DNA of 64,000 bases. Origin: Nonomuraea typhae. Lineage in GTDB: Bacteria > Actinomycetota > Actinomycetes > Streptosporangiales > Streptosporangiaceae. The stretch is taken from the NCBI RefSeq assembly GCF_009760925.1, contig NZ_VRLV01000013.1, forward strand, positions 186,001-250,000. Reading direction: 5' to 3'. Both the position numbers and the translations under genes were made by a program. Shown here piece after piece: positions 27,208 to 36,065 of this stretch. The notes beneath the pieces are model-generated. The model saw nothing but the letters and a program-made list of their open reading frames with translations, did no database searches and had not been told where the DNA came from. Within the stretch, counting starts at the first letter, position 1; every line of letters starts with the position of its first letter.

Positions 27208-27230
27208 TTACATTACGTGGCCATCACGTA
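27199..27230. promoter_or_regulatory. TACGTA-type palindromes in the S8 protease promoter
   Basis: ACTACGTAGT (27199-27208) is a perfect 10-bp palindrome overlapping the LuxR stop. TACGTG (27214-27219) pairs with CACGTA (27225-27230) 6 bp downstream. The same TACGTA core forms a 19-bp palindrome in the M36 protease promoter at 32052-32070. Confidence 0.6.
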
Positions 27231-27286
27231 TGGCGGAATGTCTGATTTGGGCTCATGTTTCGTGTGATCCCGATCAGGAGGACACC

Positions 27287-29077
27287 ATGCGAACATCCAC
27301 ACCATGGCTCGCATCGCTGGTCGGCGCGCTCGCATTACTCTCCTTGCCCGCGCCCGTCAGCGCCACCACCGCCGCCGCGCAGACCCAGAGCTACATCGTC
27401 GAGCTCAACCCTCACCTCAAGACCGCGCCCAGGACCGCCGCCGCCGAGCAGGTCGGGCAGTACGGCGGTGAGGTGGTCGGGGTCTACCAGCACGCCTTCA
27501 AGGGATACACCGCCAAGCTCACCCCGGCCGCGGCCAAGGCGCTGCGCAGGAGCCCGAACGTGCTGAGCGTCGAACCCGACGCCGTCGTCAGCGCCTTCCC
27601 GCAGACCGTCCCCACGGGAGTGAAGCGCATCTTCGCCCCGAACAACCCCAACCTCGACATCGACGGCACCGACGACGTCCGCATCAACGTGGACGTGGCC
27701 GTGGTCGACACCGGCGTCGACTTCGACCACCCCGACCTCAACGTGGCCGGTCGGGCCAACTGCCAGACCGGCGCATGCGTGGACAACTCCGGTGACGACG
27801 ACAACGGCCACGGCTCCCACGTCGCCGGCACCGTCGGCGCCCTCGACAACGCCATCGGCCCGGTGGGCGTCGCCCCCGGCGCCCGCATCTGGGGCGTCAA
27901 GGTGCTCAACTCCGCCGGCTCCGGCACGCTGTCGGCCATCGCCGCCGGCCTCGACTGGGTCGTCGCCCGCGCCTCCACCATCGAGGTCATCAACATGAGC
28001 CTCGGCTGCAACGGCTGCACGAGCAGCGCGATCAGCAACGCGATCACGAACGCCACCAACGCCGGCGTCGTGGTCGTCGTGGCCGCCGGCAACAGCACCG
28101 CCAACGCCTCCACCTTCTTCCCGGCCAACCACGCCGACGTCGTCACCGTCTCGGCGATGACCGACTTCGACGGGCTGCCCGGCGGGCTGGGCGGGACGAA
28201 CATCCTGGTGCCCTGCCGTACCGACGGGGCGCGCGACACCGACGACACGCTCGCCTGGTTCTCCAACTTCGGCACCACGATCGAGATCACCGCGCCGGGC
28301 ACCTGCATCTACTCGACGTGGATGAACGGCGGCTACAACACCATCAGCGGCACCTCGATGGCCAGCCCGCACGTCGCGGGCGCCGCGGGCATCCTCACCT
28401 CCGGCGCCAACAAGCCGACGAACCGGACCGGTGCGCTGGCCGTACGCGCGAAACTCATCGCGACCGGCAACCAGAACTGGACCGACGACGCCACGGACGG
28501 CGTCAAGGAACCCCTCCTGGACGTGCACGACTCCACCCAGTACCCGCCGGGACCCGGTGGCAACCAGCCGCCGATCGCCGGCTACACCAACACCTGCTCC
28601 GGCCTGAGCTGCAGCTTCGACGGCAGCGGCTCCTCCGACCCGGACGGCAGCATCACCGCCTACGCCTGGGACTTCGGTGACGGCGGCACCGGCACCGGCG
28701 CCAACGCCGGCCACACCTACGCGGCCGCGGGCACGTACTCGGTGAAGCTGACCGTGACCGACAACGGCGGCGCCAGCGGCACCGTGACCAAGTCCATCAC
28801 CGTGGGCACCGGCTCCAACCAGCCGCCCACCGCCGACTTCACCCAGACCTGCCGGGTGATCTTCATCTTCCGCTGGTGCGACTTCAACGGCACCGCCAGC
28901 TCCGACCCCGACGGCACGATCAGCTCGTACGCGTGGGAGTTCGGCGACGGCACCACCGGCACCGGCGCCACCGTCCGCCACTTCTACAACACCGCCGGGG
29001 CCAGGAACGTGAAGCTCACGGTCACCGACGACAAGGGCGCGACCGGCTCGGTCACCAAGCCGGTCACCGTACCCTGA
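27287..29077 (+). CDS. Secreted subtilisin-like (S8) protease with two PKD domains
   Basis: A 596-residue preproprotein from ATG 27287 with AGGAGG at 27276-27281. A signal peptide (ASLVGALALLSLPAPVSA) is followed by an inhibitor I9 propeptide (SYIVELNP to LSVEPDAVVSA). The catalytic domain has Asp141 (VAVVDTGVD), His175 (GHGSHVAG) and Ser357 (SGTSMASPH); the oxyanion Asn is in VVAAGNST. Two PKD domains follow, each with SSDPDG and a W-FGDG core (YAWDFGDG, YAWEFGDG), plus a Cys pair each. It degrades extracellular protein. Its promoter and leader resemble those of the convergent M36 protease, with which it shares a terminator. Confidence 0.96.
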   Translation: MRTSTPWLASLVGALALLSLPAPVSATTAAAQTQSYIVELNPHLKTAPRTAAAEQVGQYGGEVVGVYQHAFKGYTAKLTPAAAKALRRSPNVLSVEPDAVVSAFPQTVPTGVKRIFAPNNPNLDIDGTDDVRINVDVAVVDTGVDFDHPDLNVAGRANCQTGACVDNSGDDDNGHGSHVAGTVGALDNAIGPVGVAPGARIWGVKVLNSAGSGTLSAIAAGLDWVVARASTIEVINMSLGCNGCTSSAISNAITNATNAGVVVVVAAGNSTANASTFFPANHADVVTVSAMTDFDGLPGGLGGTNILVPCRTDGARDTDDTLAWFSNFGTTIEITAPGTCIYSTWMNGGYNTISGTSMASPHVAGAAGILTSGANKPTNRTGALAVRAKLIATGNQNWTDDATDGVKEPLLDVHDSTQYPPGPGGNQPPIAGYTNTCSGLSCSFDGSGSSDPDGSITAYAWDFGDGGTGTGANAGHTYAAAGTYSVKLTVTDNGGASGTVTKSITVGTGSNQPPTADFTQTCRVIFIFRWCDFNGTASSDPDGTISSYAWEFGDGTTGTGATVRHFYNTAGARNVKLTVTDDKGATGSVTKPVTVP

Positions 29078-29092
29078 CCCGCCATCAACCAT

Positions 29093-29123
29093 GGAGCCCC
29101 CGCCGGTTCGCGGCGGGGGCTCC
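29093..29123. terminator. Bidirectional terminator between the two protease genes
   Basis: GGAGCCCCCGCC (29093-29104) pairs perfectly with GGCGGGGGCTCC (29112-29123) around a 7-nt loop. It lies 16 bp after the S8 stop and 6 bp before the M36 stop, so it serves both convergent genes. Confidence 0.9.
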
Positions 29124-29128
29124 GTCGG

Positions 29129-31993
29129 CTAGCGGGAGAACGCCTGCAGTTCGGCGGCCCTGATCTGGCCGGCGAGCGGGCTGGCGGTCGTGCAGTCGGT
29201 GTTGGAGTTCGGGTCCTGGTCCTGCTCACCGGCGTAGACCGGGTTGCCGGTGCACTGGCTGGACACCGTACGCAGAATCAGGTGGGTGGCCTTCGACGGC
29301 TTCACGCGGAACGACTCGATCAGCAGGTCGGCGCCGCGCGGGCGGGGGCGGGACGTCTGGAAGGCGTCCTTCGGGCTGGTGTAGACCGAGGTGTAACTGG
29401 CCGGGTTGGCGCAGTCGGCGCCGGTGGCGGCGTTGCAGGACAGAACCTCGAAGGCGCGCAGGGCGCTGAAGCGGTTCTGGCCGCCCGGGTCGGCCGGGTC
29501 GCCGATGTTGGGCCGCAGCATCGCGCTGACCTGGACGCGAGACACCTTCACGGGCTCGGTTCCGGCCAGGTCGACGATGACGTTCCGGCCGGCGACGGGC
29601 CCGGTCAGCGAAGCCCAGTTGGTGGCCTCGGTCTCGTCGATGAGCTTGGCCTGGTTGACGCCGTCGCCGGAAGCCGTGGCGCCGGACGCCGCCGACGCGT
29701 GGTTGCGGCTCAGGAGCAGCGGGATCGGGAGCTTCAGGCCAGGCAGGACGGGCAGCGAGAAGCGCGTGTGGCCGAAGCCCTGCGCGACCGCCAGGAAGGT
29801 GTACTTGCCGGGCACGATCTCGAAGCTCTCGTCGATCGGCGTGGCCGGGTCGGTGTCGGCTACCGGGACCACGCGGCCCTCGTAGTCGCCCACGTACAGC
29901 CGGACCGCCGCGTCCTTGGCCTCGCCGAGCGGCTTCAGCGTCAGCGTGGCGTTCTTGGCGTAGTCGGAGGAGAAGCTCGGGACCGGGTCGGGGTCGGCGG
30001 TGCCGTTGCTGGTGGCGCCCTTTCCGAGACCGTGCTCGGCGAAGGCGTTCCACATGATGTCCTGGTTCTTGCCGCCGAAGCGCATCTGGTCGGCGGCCAG
30101 CATGGCATCGCGCATGTCGATGTAGCTGAGCGTGCCGACCGCGGTCAGCAGGAACGCGTCGAAGTGCAGCTGGATCCAGCGGCGGTTGCCCGGGCAGCGG
30201 TCAAGGGCCCGGCGGCCTTCGGCGCAGTCACGCTGGACGCGGACCGAGGCGTCGCCGTACCTCTTGAGGAAGGCGGCGCGGACGTCGAACTGGGTCGCCG
30301 ACCAGATCTCGCCGTCGGCGTGCACCTGCTGGCCGACCAGGTCGTAGGCGATGTTGCTGTAGTTCAGGGTCGACTTCGACATGTCGTAGTTGCGGATGCC
30401 GCGCTGGGCGTCGCCGGTGGCGTAACCGCCGGTGACGTACGGGGTGTCGCCGCGCGGGCGGAAGCCGTTCTCGTACAGGTACTCCATCGCGAACAGGTCG
30501 GACATGCTCTCGCCCATGGCGCCGGCCTGCGCACCGCTGAGACCGGCGTTCGGGCCGGCGACCATACGGTTGCTGATGGCGTGCGTGTACTCGTGCCCGA
30601 TGACCGACATGTCGTAATCACCGTCGACACACGGCGAGTAGAACGAACCGGCGATCGGCTGCCACATGTACATGTTCGTGATCGGCGCGGTCCCGTCGGG
30701 CGGCGTGATCTGGTTGGCGTTGTCGCGCACGCTCAGGATCCGGGCGCCCGCCTGGGCGTTGCCCTGCTCGGGGTCGCCGCCGAGGCCGCCGCGGCCGCCG
30801 TTGTCGGTCTGCATGTTCCACGCGGTCTCGGTGAAGCCGAGCCGGTAGGACCAGTCGTGCATGCGGTTGTGCATGACGCCCAGGTTCGAGATCGCCGCCT
30901 CGAGGTCGGCCTCACCCGGCTGGTCCAGGACCGCGGGGTTGCATCCCGCCTTGTACCAGGCGTTCGTCCACGGGTAGACGTACTTGCGGCTCGGCGTCAG
31001 CACGTTGCTGCGGGTGCCGACCGTGAACGGGTCACCGGAGGCGCGGTTCTCGAACGTGCGCGCCGCGTTGCCGAGGCTGGTGTTGGTGGCCGCGTTCGTC
31101 GCGTGGTCCACGTCCCACGCCTTGCCCGTGGCCGGGTCGCCGCCGACCACGAGGTCACAGCCGGGTCCGGCGACGTAGCACCAGCGCTGCCGGTTGTCGG
31201 TCGAGGAGAAGTCGGCCGGCGGGTTGGCCGGGAAGACCGACCACTCCGGGTCGAACTGGTCGGCCAGGTTCTCGCGCAGGAGGACCTCGCCGGTCACCGC
31301 GTCCACGTGCGTGGTGTAGCCGGTGTCCTTGCCGACGAGCACCACCTGGAAGGCCCGGTGCACCTTGTCACCGGACGGCACCGCCACCTCGCTCACCTTC
31401 TTGGTGCTCGCGGTGGCCAGGTCGATCTCGGCGTCCTTGGCGGCGATCTCCAGCGCACGATCCTGCGTGATGGCCGCGGCGGGCGGCGCCTCCGTGGAGC
31501 GTGACAGCGACGAGGACACGTAGACGGCCTTGCCGTCCTTGACGCCGACGACCACCATGCCGTCCGCGCCGGCCGGCAGGTCGCCGAACTTCTGCCTCAG
31601 CAGTACGGCGTGGCCGGAGCCGATCGGGTTGACCGCGACCTTCTCCAGGGCGCCGACGGCCTCGCCGAACAGGCCCTTGTTGTTCTCCAGGTAGGCGCGG
31701 GCCGCCTGCTCGGGGTCGGCCGGCAGCCCTTCGGCCAGCGGCTCTGGCGCCGTGACGACGGCAGGGGTGCCGAGATCGTTCCAGCGGATCTTCGCCGGAC
31801 CGGCCTGGCGCGCGAGGGAGGGCGGGCTGACCTGCCCCTTTCGATGGTCGATATCGGGCTTGCCATGATCGTCACCGTGGACGGCCGGCGTCTTACGAGG
31901 CTCGAGTGGCGCCTCTTCACCGACAGCGACGCCCGCGCCGGATAAGGCGAGGGCGCCGGCGATTAACACGGTGACCGGAATGCGTCGTCGCAT
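29129..31993 (-). CDS. Secreted M36-family (fungalysin-type) metallopeptidase
   Basis: A 954-residue preproprotein from ATG 31993 with AGGAGG upstream. A signal peptide (PVTVLIAGALALSGAGVAV) and a long FTP/PepSY-type propeptide (ARAYLENNKGLFG, HVDAVTGEVLLRENLAD) precede the catalytic domain. The zinc site is GHEYTHAISNRM (His467, Glu468, His471) with the third ligand Glu495 in GAMGESMSDLFAMEYL, as in fungalysins. The C-terminal ~250 residues are a beta-rich extension including a discoidin-like segment (AKLIDETEATNWASLTGP). It is a zinc endopeptidase acting outside the cell. It faces the S8 protease gene and has a 19-bp palindrome in its promoter. Confidence 0.95.
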   Translation of the reverse strand: MRRRIPVTVLIAGALALSGAGVAVGEEAPLEPRKTPAVHGDDHGKPDIDHRKGQVSPPSLARQAGPAKIRWNDLGTPAVVTAPEPLAEGLPADPEQAARAYLENNKGLFGEAVGALEKVAVNPIGSGHAVLLRQKFGDLPAGADGMVVVGVKDGKAVYVSSSLSRSTEAPPAAAITQDRALEIAAKDAEIDLATASTKKVSEVAVPSGDKVHRAFQVVLVGKDTGYTTHVDAVTGEVLLRENLADQFDPEWSVFPANPPADFSSTDNRQRWCYVAGPGCDLVVGGDPATGKAWDVDHATNAATNTSLGNAARTFENRASGDPFTVGTRSNVLTPSRKYVYPWTNAWYKAGCNPAVLDQPGEADLEAAISNLGVMHNRMHDWSYRLGFTETAWNMQTDNGGRGGLGGDPEQGNAQAGARILSVRDNANQITPPDGTAPITNMYMWQPIAGSFYSPCVDGDYDMSVIGHEYTHAISNRMVAGPNAGLSGAQAGAMGESMSDLFAMEYLYENGFRPRGDTPYVTGGYATGDAQRGIRNYDMSKSTLNYSNIAYDLVGQQVHADGEIWSATQFDVRAAFLKRYGDASVRVQRDCAEGRRALDRCPGNRRWIQLHFDAFLLTAVGTLSYIDMRDAMLAADQMRFGGKNQDIMWNAFAEHGLGKGATSNGTADPDPVPSFSSDYAKNATLTLKPLGEAKDAAVRLYVGDYEGRVVPVADTDPATPIDESFEIVPGKYTFLAVAQGFGHTRFSLPVLPGLKLPIPLLLSRNHASAASGATASGDGVNQAKLIDETEATNWASLTGPVAGRNVIVDLAGTEPVKVSRVQVSAMLRPNIGDPADPGGQNRFSALRAFEVLSCNAATGADCANPASYTSVYTSPKDAFQTSRPRPRGADLLIESFRVKPSKATHLILRTVSSQCTGNPVYAGEQDQDPNSNTDCTTASPLAGQIRAAELQAFSR

Positions 31994-32051
31994 GGAGGTC
32001 CTCCTGATCGGGAACAAGCAAAAACATCGATCACGATCAGGCACGACGTAT

Positions 32052-32070
32052 ATACGTAGGACCTACGTAT
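32052..32070. promoter_or_regulatory. 19-bp palindrome upstream of the M36 protease gene
   Basis: ATACGTAGG, one base, CCTACGTAT: a perfect 9+1+9 palindrome 59 bp upstream of the start codon, with a further TATACGT half-site beside it. The core TACGTA is shared with the S8 promoter palindromes. It is a strong operator candidate. Confidence 0.75.
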
Positions 32071-32105
32071 TACGAATACTTACTCATCCCACCTGGCCAT
32101 CGCAT

Positions 32106-33830
32106 TCATGATCTTTCCGGGACGGGGACGATCTCGGGAGCACCCAGGCGGATGGCGTCGGCCGCGTGGTCGGTGTCCTGCTCCTGCGAGAGCCGCTCGG
32201 CCTCCACCCGCTTGGTGTAGTACTCCACCTCCCGCTTGACCTGCTCGTCGTCCCAGCCCAGCGGCCCGGCCAGCAGCTCGGCCGACTCCTGGGCCACGGC
32301 CGCGCCGCGGTGGAAGGTCTCGATGGAGATGTGCGTGCGCCGGGTCAGCACGTCGTTGAGGTGCCGGGCGCCCTCGTGGGTGGCGGCGTAGACGATCTCG
32401 GCGCGCAGGTAGTCGTCGGCCCCGTTGAGCGGGCGGCCCAGCGACGGGTCGGCTTCGATCAGGGCGAGAACCTCGTCGATGAGCGAGCCGTACCTCTGCA
32501 GCAGGTGTTCGATCCTGGCCACGTGCAGGCCGGACTCGGCGGCCAGGCGGTGGCGGGCGTTCCACAGCGCCTGGTAGCCCTCGGCGCCGACGAGTGGAAT
32601 GCGGTCGGTGCACGAGCGCGGCACCCGCTGATCGAGTCCGTGGGCGACGGCGTCGACGGCGTCCTTGGCCATGACCCGGTAGGTCGTGTACTTGCCGCCG
32701 GCGATCATGACCAGTCCCGGGACCGGATGCGCGACGACGTGCTCACGCGAGAGCTTGGAGGTCTCCTCCGACTCCCCCGACAGCAGCGGCCGCAGCCCCG
32801 CATACACGCCTTCCACGTCGTCGCGGGTCAGCGGCACCGACAGCACCTCGTTGACGTGGTCGAGCAGGTAGTCGATGTCCACCCGCGAGGCCGCCGGGTG
32901 CGCCTTGTCGAGCGTCCACTCGGTGTCAGTGGTGCCGATGATCCAGTGGCGGCCCCACGGGATGACGAACAACACCGACTTCTCGGTGCGCAGGATGATC
33001 CCGGTCAGCGAGTGGATCCGGTCGCGCGGCACGACGAGGTGAATGCCCTTGGACGCCCGCACGTGGATCTGCCCGCGCCCGCCCACGAGCTCCTGGATGT
33101 CGTCGGTCCACACGCCCGTGGCGTTGACCACCTGCTGGGCGCGCACGTCCAGCTCGGCACCGCTCTCCAGGTCGCGCACCCGCACGCCGGTGACCCGCTC
33201 GCCCTCCCGCAGAAACCCGATGACCTGCGCGCGCTGCGCCACATGCGCGCCGTAGGAGGCCGCCGTGCGCAGCAGCGTCATCACGTACCGGGCGTCGTCC
33301 ACCTGGGCGTCCCAGTACTGCACCGCGCCGGTGAAGGACGTCTTCTTGAGAGCCGGAGCCAGCCGCAGCGCCCGGCTGCGCGACAGGTGCCGATGCCCCG
33401 GCACGCCCCGGGTGAGCCCCGACGCGAACCCGAGCGTGTCATACAGCGCCACGCCCGCGCCCACATACGGCCGCTCCCACCCGAAATGCGTCATCGGGAA
33501 CAGGAACGGCACCGGCCGCACCAGATGCGGGGCGATCCGCTGCAGCAGCAGCCCCCGCTCCTGCAGGGCCTCGCGGACCAGGTCGAAGTTGAGCTGCTCC
33601 AGGTAGCGCAGGCCGCCGTGGATCAGCTTCGACGAGCGCGACGAGGTGCCGGAGGCGAAGTCGCGCGCCTCCACGATCCCGACCCGCAACCCCCGGGTGA
33701 CCGCGTCCAGCGCCACGCCGGCCCCGACCACCCCGCCACCTACGACGACGAGGTCGAGCTCACGCTCCTCCATGGCCGCAAGCGCCGCCGCCCGGTCATC
33801 TGGCCCGAGTGCGCCCTTACCCGCAGACAT
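32106..33830 (-). CDS. glpD: Aerobic glycerol-3-phosphate dehydrogenase
   Basis: A 574-residue flavoprotein that oxidises sn-glycerol 3-phosphate to dihydroxyacetone phosphate at the membrane. The FAD motif DLVVVGGGVVGAGVALDAV (about residues 25-43) is followed by the family signature SGTSSRSSKLIHGGLRYLEQ, IHVRASKGIHLVVPRDR and IAGGKYTTYRVMAKDAV. The C-terminal cap domain (EIVYAATHEGARHLNDVLTR) is complete. The length is normal. It is monocistronic here: the M36 gene lies downstream with its own promoter, and a ~170-bp gap separates it from the aldolase gene. No glpK or glpF is adjacent. Confidence 0.96.
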   Translation of the reverse strand: MSAGKGALGPDDRAAALAAMEERELDLVVVGGGVVGAGVALDAVTRGLRVGIVEARDFASGTSSRSSKLIHGGLRYLEQLNFDLVREALQERGLLLQRIAPHLVRPVPFLFPMTHFGWERPYVGAGVALYDTLGFASGLTRGVPGHRHLSRSRALRLAPALKKTSFTGAVQYWDAQVDDARYVMTLLRTAASYGAHVAQRAQVIGFLREGERVTGVRVRDLESGAELDVRAQQVVNATGVWTDDIQELVGGRGQIHVRASKGIHLVVPRDRIHSLTGIILRTEKSVLFVIPWGRHWIIGTTDTEWTLDKAHPAASRVDIDYLLDHVNEVLSVPLTRDDVEGVYAGLRPLLSGESEETSKLSREHVVAHPVPGLVMIAGGKYTTYRVMAKDAVDAVAHGLDQRVPRSCTDRIPLVGAEGYQALWNARHRLAAESGLHVARIEHLLQRYGSLIDEVLALIEADPSLGRPLNGADDYLRAEIVYAATHEGARHLNDVLTRRTHISIETFHRGAAVAQESAELLAGPLGWDDEQVKREVEYYTKRVEAERLSQEQDTDHAADAIRLGAPEIVPVPERS

Positions 33831-34002
33831 CCATCCCCCTGCTGACTCTTGCGCCGCTCCACACTCTGTCCTCTCCGACCCTATTCCCCGCCCGCTGTCC
33901 CTTTACGGCCTTTCCTTTCACGTCACCGCCCCGCCCGCCGCAGGGGGCCGGCGGTATTCCGGGGAAACAGTCGTTCACCGCGCGGGGCCGGCCGCCGGGT
34001 CC

Positions 34003-34830
34003 TCAGGGAGCGGTCAGGATCCTGAGCAGGTGTTCCACCTCGCGGGTGACCGCGTCGCGGCCCGCCCTGAGGTACTTGCGGGAGTCGACCACCTTCTCAT
34101 CCCCTGCCAGGTAGTCGCGGACGGCGCCGGTGAACGCCTTGTTCAGGTGCGTGGCAATGTTGATCTTCTTCATGCCCTGCCGTACCGCCGCGCCGAGGGT
34201 CTCGTCGGGCACCCCGGACGAGCCGTGCAGCACCAGCGGGACCGGCACCGCGGCGTGCAGCTCGGCGATCAGGCCGAGGTCGAGGACGGCGTCCTTCGTG
34301 GTCATGGCGTGCGAACTGCCCACGGCCACCGCCAGGGCGTCCACGCCGGTGCGGGCCACGTAGTCCACCGCCTCGTGCGGCTTCGTCCGCGCGCCCGGCG
34401 CGTGAACGCCGTCCTTGCCGCCCACCTCGCCCAGCTCGGCCTCCACCCAGACGCCGCGCGCGTGGCAGTAGGCCGCCACCTCGGCCGTGGCCCGCACGTT
34501 CTCCTCGTCGGGCAGCGCCGAGGCGTCGAACATCACCGAGCCCAGGCCCAGCTCCACCGCCTCCTCCACCAGGGTGCGCCGGGTCGCGTGATCCAGATGC
34601 ACGGCGACCGGCACCGCCGCCGCCCGCGCCACGGCCAGCGACGCCTGCGCGATCGGGGCCAGGGCGCCGTGGTAGCGGACGCAGTTCTCACTGATCTGCA
34701 GCACCACCGGCACGCCCAGGGCCTCGGCCCCGGCCACGATCCCGGTGGCGTGCTCGAGCTGGATCACGTTGAACGCGCCGACGCCGGCGGGGGAGCTGGC
34801 GATGATGTCACCGATTCCGGCGAGGGGCAT
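34003..34830 (-). CDS. Class II aldolase (tagatose/fructose-bisphosphate type)
   Basis: A 275-residue zinc aldolase from ATG 34830 with GGAG upstream. It shows GAFNVIQLEHATGIVAGAE, the metal-binding AVHLDHAT (both His), the Glu motif EAELGEVGG, and the His/Asn sites PLVLHGSSGVPDE and KINIATHLN. Class II aldolases cleave fructose-1,6- or tagatose-1,6-bisphosphate. The operon partners (amino-sugar deacetylase, SIS protein, PfkB kinase) make tagatose-1,6-bisphosphate from N-acetylgalactosamine the best guess, as for AgaY/KbaY/GatY. It is separated from the kinase gene by 158 bp that include a run of nine G. Confidence 0.9.
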   Translation of the reverse strand: MPLAGIGDIIASSPAGVGAFNVIQLEHATGIVAGAEALGVPVVLQISENCVRYHGALAPIAQASLAVARAAAVPVAVHLDHATRRTLVEEAVELGLGSVMFDASALPDEENVRATAEVAAYCHARGVWVEAELGEVGGKDGVHAPGARTKPHEAVDYVARTGVDALAVAVGSSHAMTTKDAVLDLGLIAELHAAVPVPLVLHGSSGVPDETLGAAVRQGMKKINIATHLNKAFTGAVRDYLAGDEKVVDSRKYLRAGRDAVTREVEHLLRILTAP

Positions 34831-34988
34831 AACGGGCTCCTTCGGAGAGGTCAGGTCTGCGGGTGCCGCAGTGGGCGATGGGTCGGCCGCGTCATGGCAA
34901 GCGGCGTAGCCGGGTCGGTCGTCTTGGCGAACGGCTTTATGGGCAGCCGTCCTGGCAATCGGCTTGGTGATGGGGGGGGGTTCTGGAG
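34831..34988. other. Kinase-aldolase gap with a run of nine G
   Basis: No gene is supported here. TGGGGGGGGG at 34971-34980 is the longest homopolymer noticed in the window and sits 8 bp beyond the kinase stop. It is a likely slippage or sequencing-error site. Confidence 0.45.
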
Positions 34989-36065
34989 TTAGGTGATGGT
35001 GATTTTGTGGTGGATGTCGGCATAGACGGCGTGGTCGAAGTCGCCGGCCACCGGGGCCGCCACGGCGGCGGCGCCGAGGGCCGCAGCGCGGCGCAGTCGC
35101 TCCGGCCACGGCGTCGCCTCGACCAGGCCCAGGGCCAGCCCGGCCACGAGCGCGTCACCGGCCCCCGTCGGGTTGCCGTCCACGGTGTACGGCATGCGGG
35201 CCCGGAAGTCGCCGTCCGGCGTGACGGCCAGGAGGCCGTCCTTGCCCATGGAGACCACCACGGACCCGGCCCCCCGGGAGCGCAGCACCTGAGCGGCCTC
35301 GACCGGGGCGCCGCCCGGCACCGCCCTGGCCAGTTCCTCGTGGTTGGGCTTGAGGATCGCGGGCCTGCCTGCGGGAGCGTGGCGCAGGGGCGCACCGTCG
35401 GCGTCCACGATGACCGGGACACCGTACCCGGCTGCCACGCGGGCCAGGGTGGCGTAGAAGTCCACCGGGACGCCTCTGGGCAGGCTCCCCGACATCACCA
35501 CGGCGTCGGCCGCCTTGACCCGCGCCTCCCACGATGTCAGGAAATTTCCCAGCTCTTCGTCTGTGACCTCCGGCCCCGGCTCGTTGAACAACGCCGTCCG
35601 CCCAGCGCCACCACCACCCCGGAACTCCCCACCGCCACCCTGGAAGCCGCCGCGCGGCTCCGCCGTACCATCCCCCATTTCACCGGCTCCGCCCGGCACC
35701 GTCTCACCCACGTCGGCCGTACCAGCTCGAGGCGGCCCCGCCGTGTCACCGCCGGCCGTACCGGCGTCACCCCCCACGACCGACGAGATCACCAGCGTGG
35801 CCCGGGACTCCCCCGCGATCGGCGTGAAGGCGTGGGGGAGCCCGGCGGCGTCCAGGTCGGCGAGGATGGCCTGGCCGGTGGGGCCGCCTGCCAGGCCGGT
35901 GGCCAGGATGTCGTGGCCGAGGGAGGACAGGACGCGGGCGACGTTCACGCCCTTGCCACCCGCGCGCCGGTGTACCTGGTGGACTCGGTTGACTCCGTCC
36001 CAGTCCACGTCCCCGACCCGGTAGGTGGTGTCGAGCGCGGCGTTGAGGGTGACGGTGACGATCAT
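34989..36065 (-). CDS. PfkB-family sugar-phosphate kinase with glycine-rich insertion
   Basis: A 358-residue kinase of the 1-phosphofructokinase/tagatose-6-phosphate kinase group. The start ATG 36065 overlaps the NagA-type stop as TGATG. It has MIVTVTLNAALDTTYRV, the PfkB signature 1 AGGKGVNVARVL, LKPNHEEL, and the signature 2 GNPTGAGDALVAGLALGL with catalytic Asp. Unusual: about 60 residues rich in Gly, Pro and Ala (including RGGFQGGGGEFRGGGGAGR) are inserted near residues 95-155, between strands that normally carry the lid. The family length is ~310, so the excess matches this insert. In context it should phosphorylate tagatose-6-phosphate or fructose-6-phosphate from amino-sugar breakdown. 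Confidence 0.88.
   Translation of the reverse strand: MIVTVTLNAALDTTYRVGDVDWDGVNRVHQVHRRAGGKGVNVARVLSSLGHDILATGLAGGPTGQAILADLDAAGLPHAFTPIAGESRATLVISSVVGGDAGTAGGDTAGPPRAGTADVGETVPGGAGEMGDGTAEPRGGFQGGGGEFRGGGGAGRTALFNEPGPEVTDEELGNFLTSWEARVKAADAVVMSGSLPRGVPVDFYATLARVAAGYGVPVIVDADGAPLRHAPAGRPAILKPNHEELARAVPGGAPVEAAQVLRSRGAGSVVVSMGKDGLLAVTPDGDFRARMPYTVDGNPTGAGDALVAGLALGLVEATPWPERLRRAAALGAAAVAAPVAGDFDHAVYADIHHKITIT

Noticed and set aside
27335..29092. Antisense frame over the S8 protease
   Set aside because: No motifs; exact complement of well-recognised subtilisin and PKD coding sequence.
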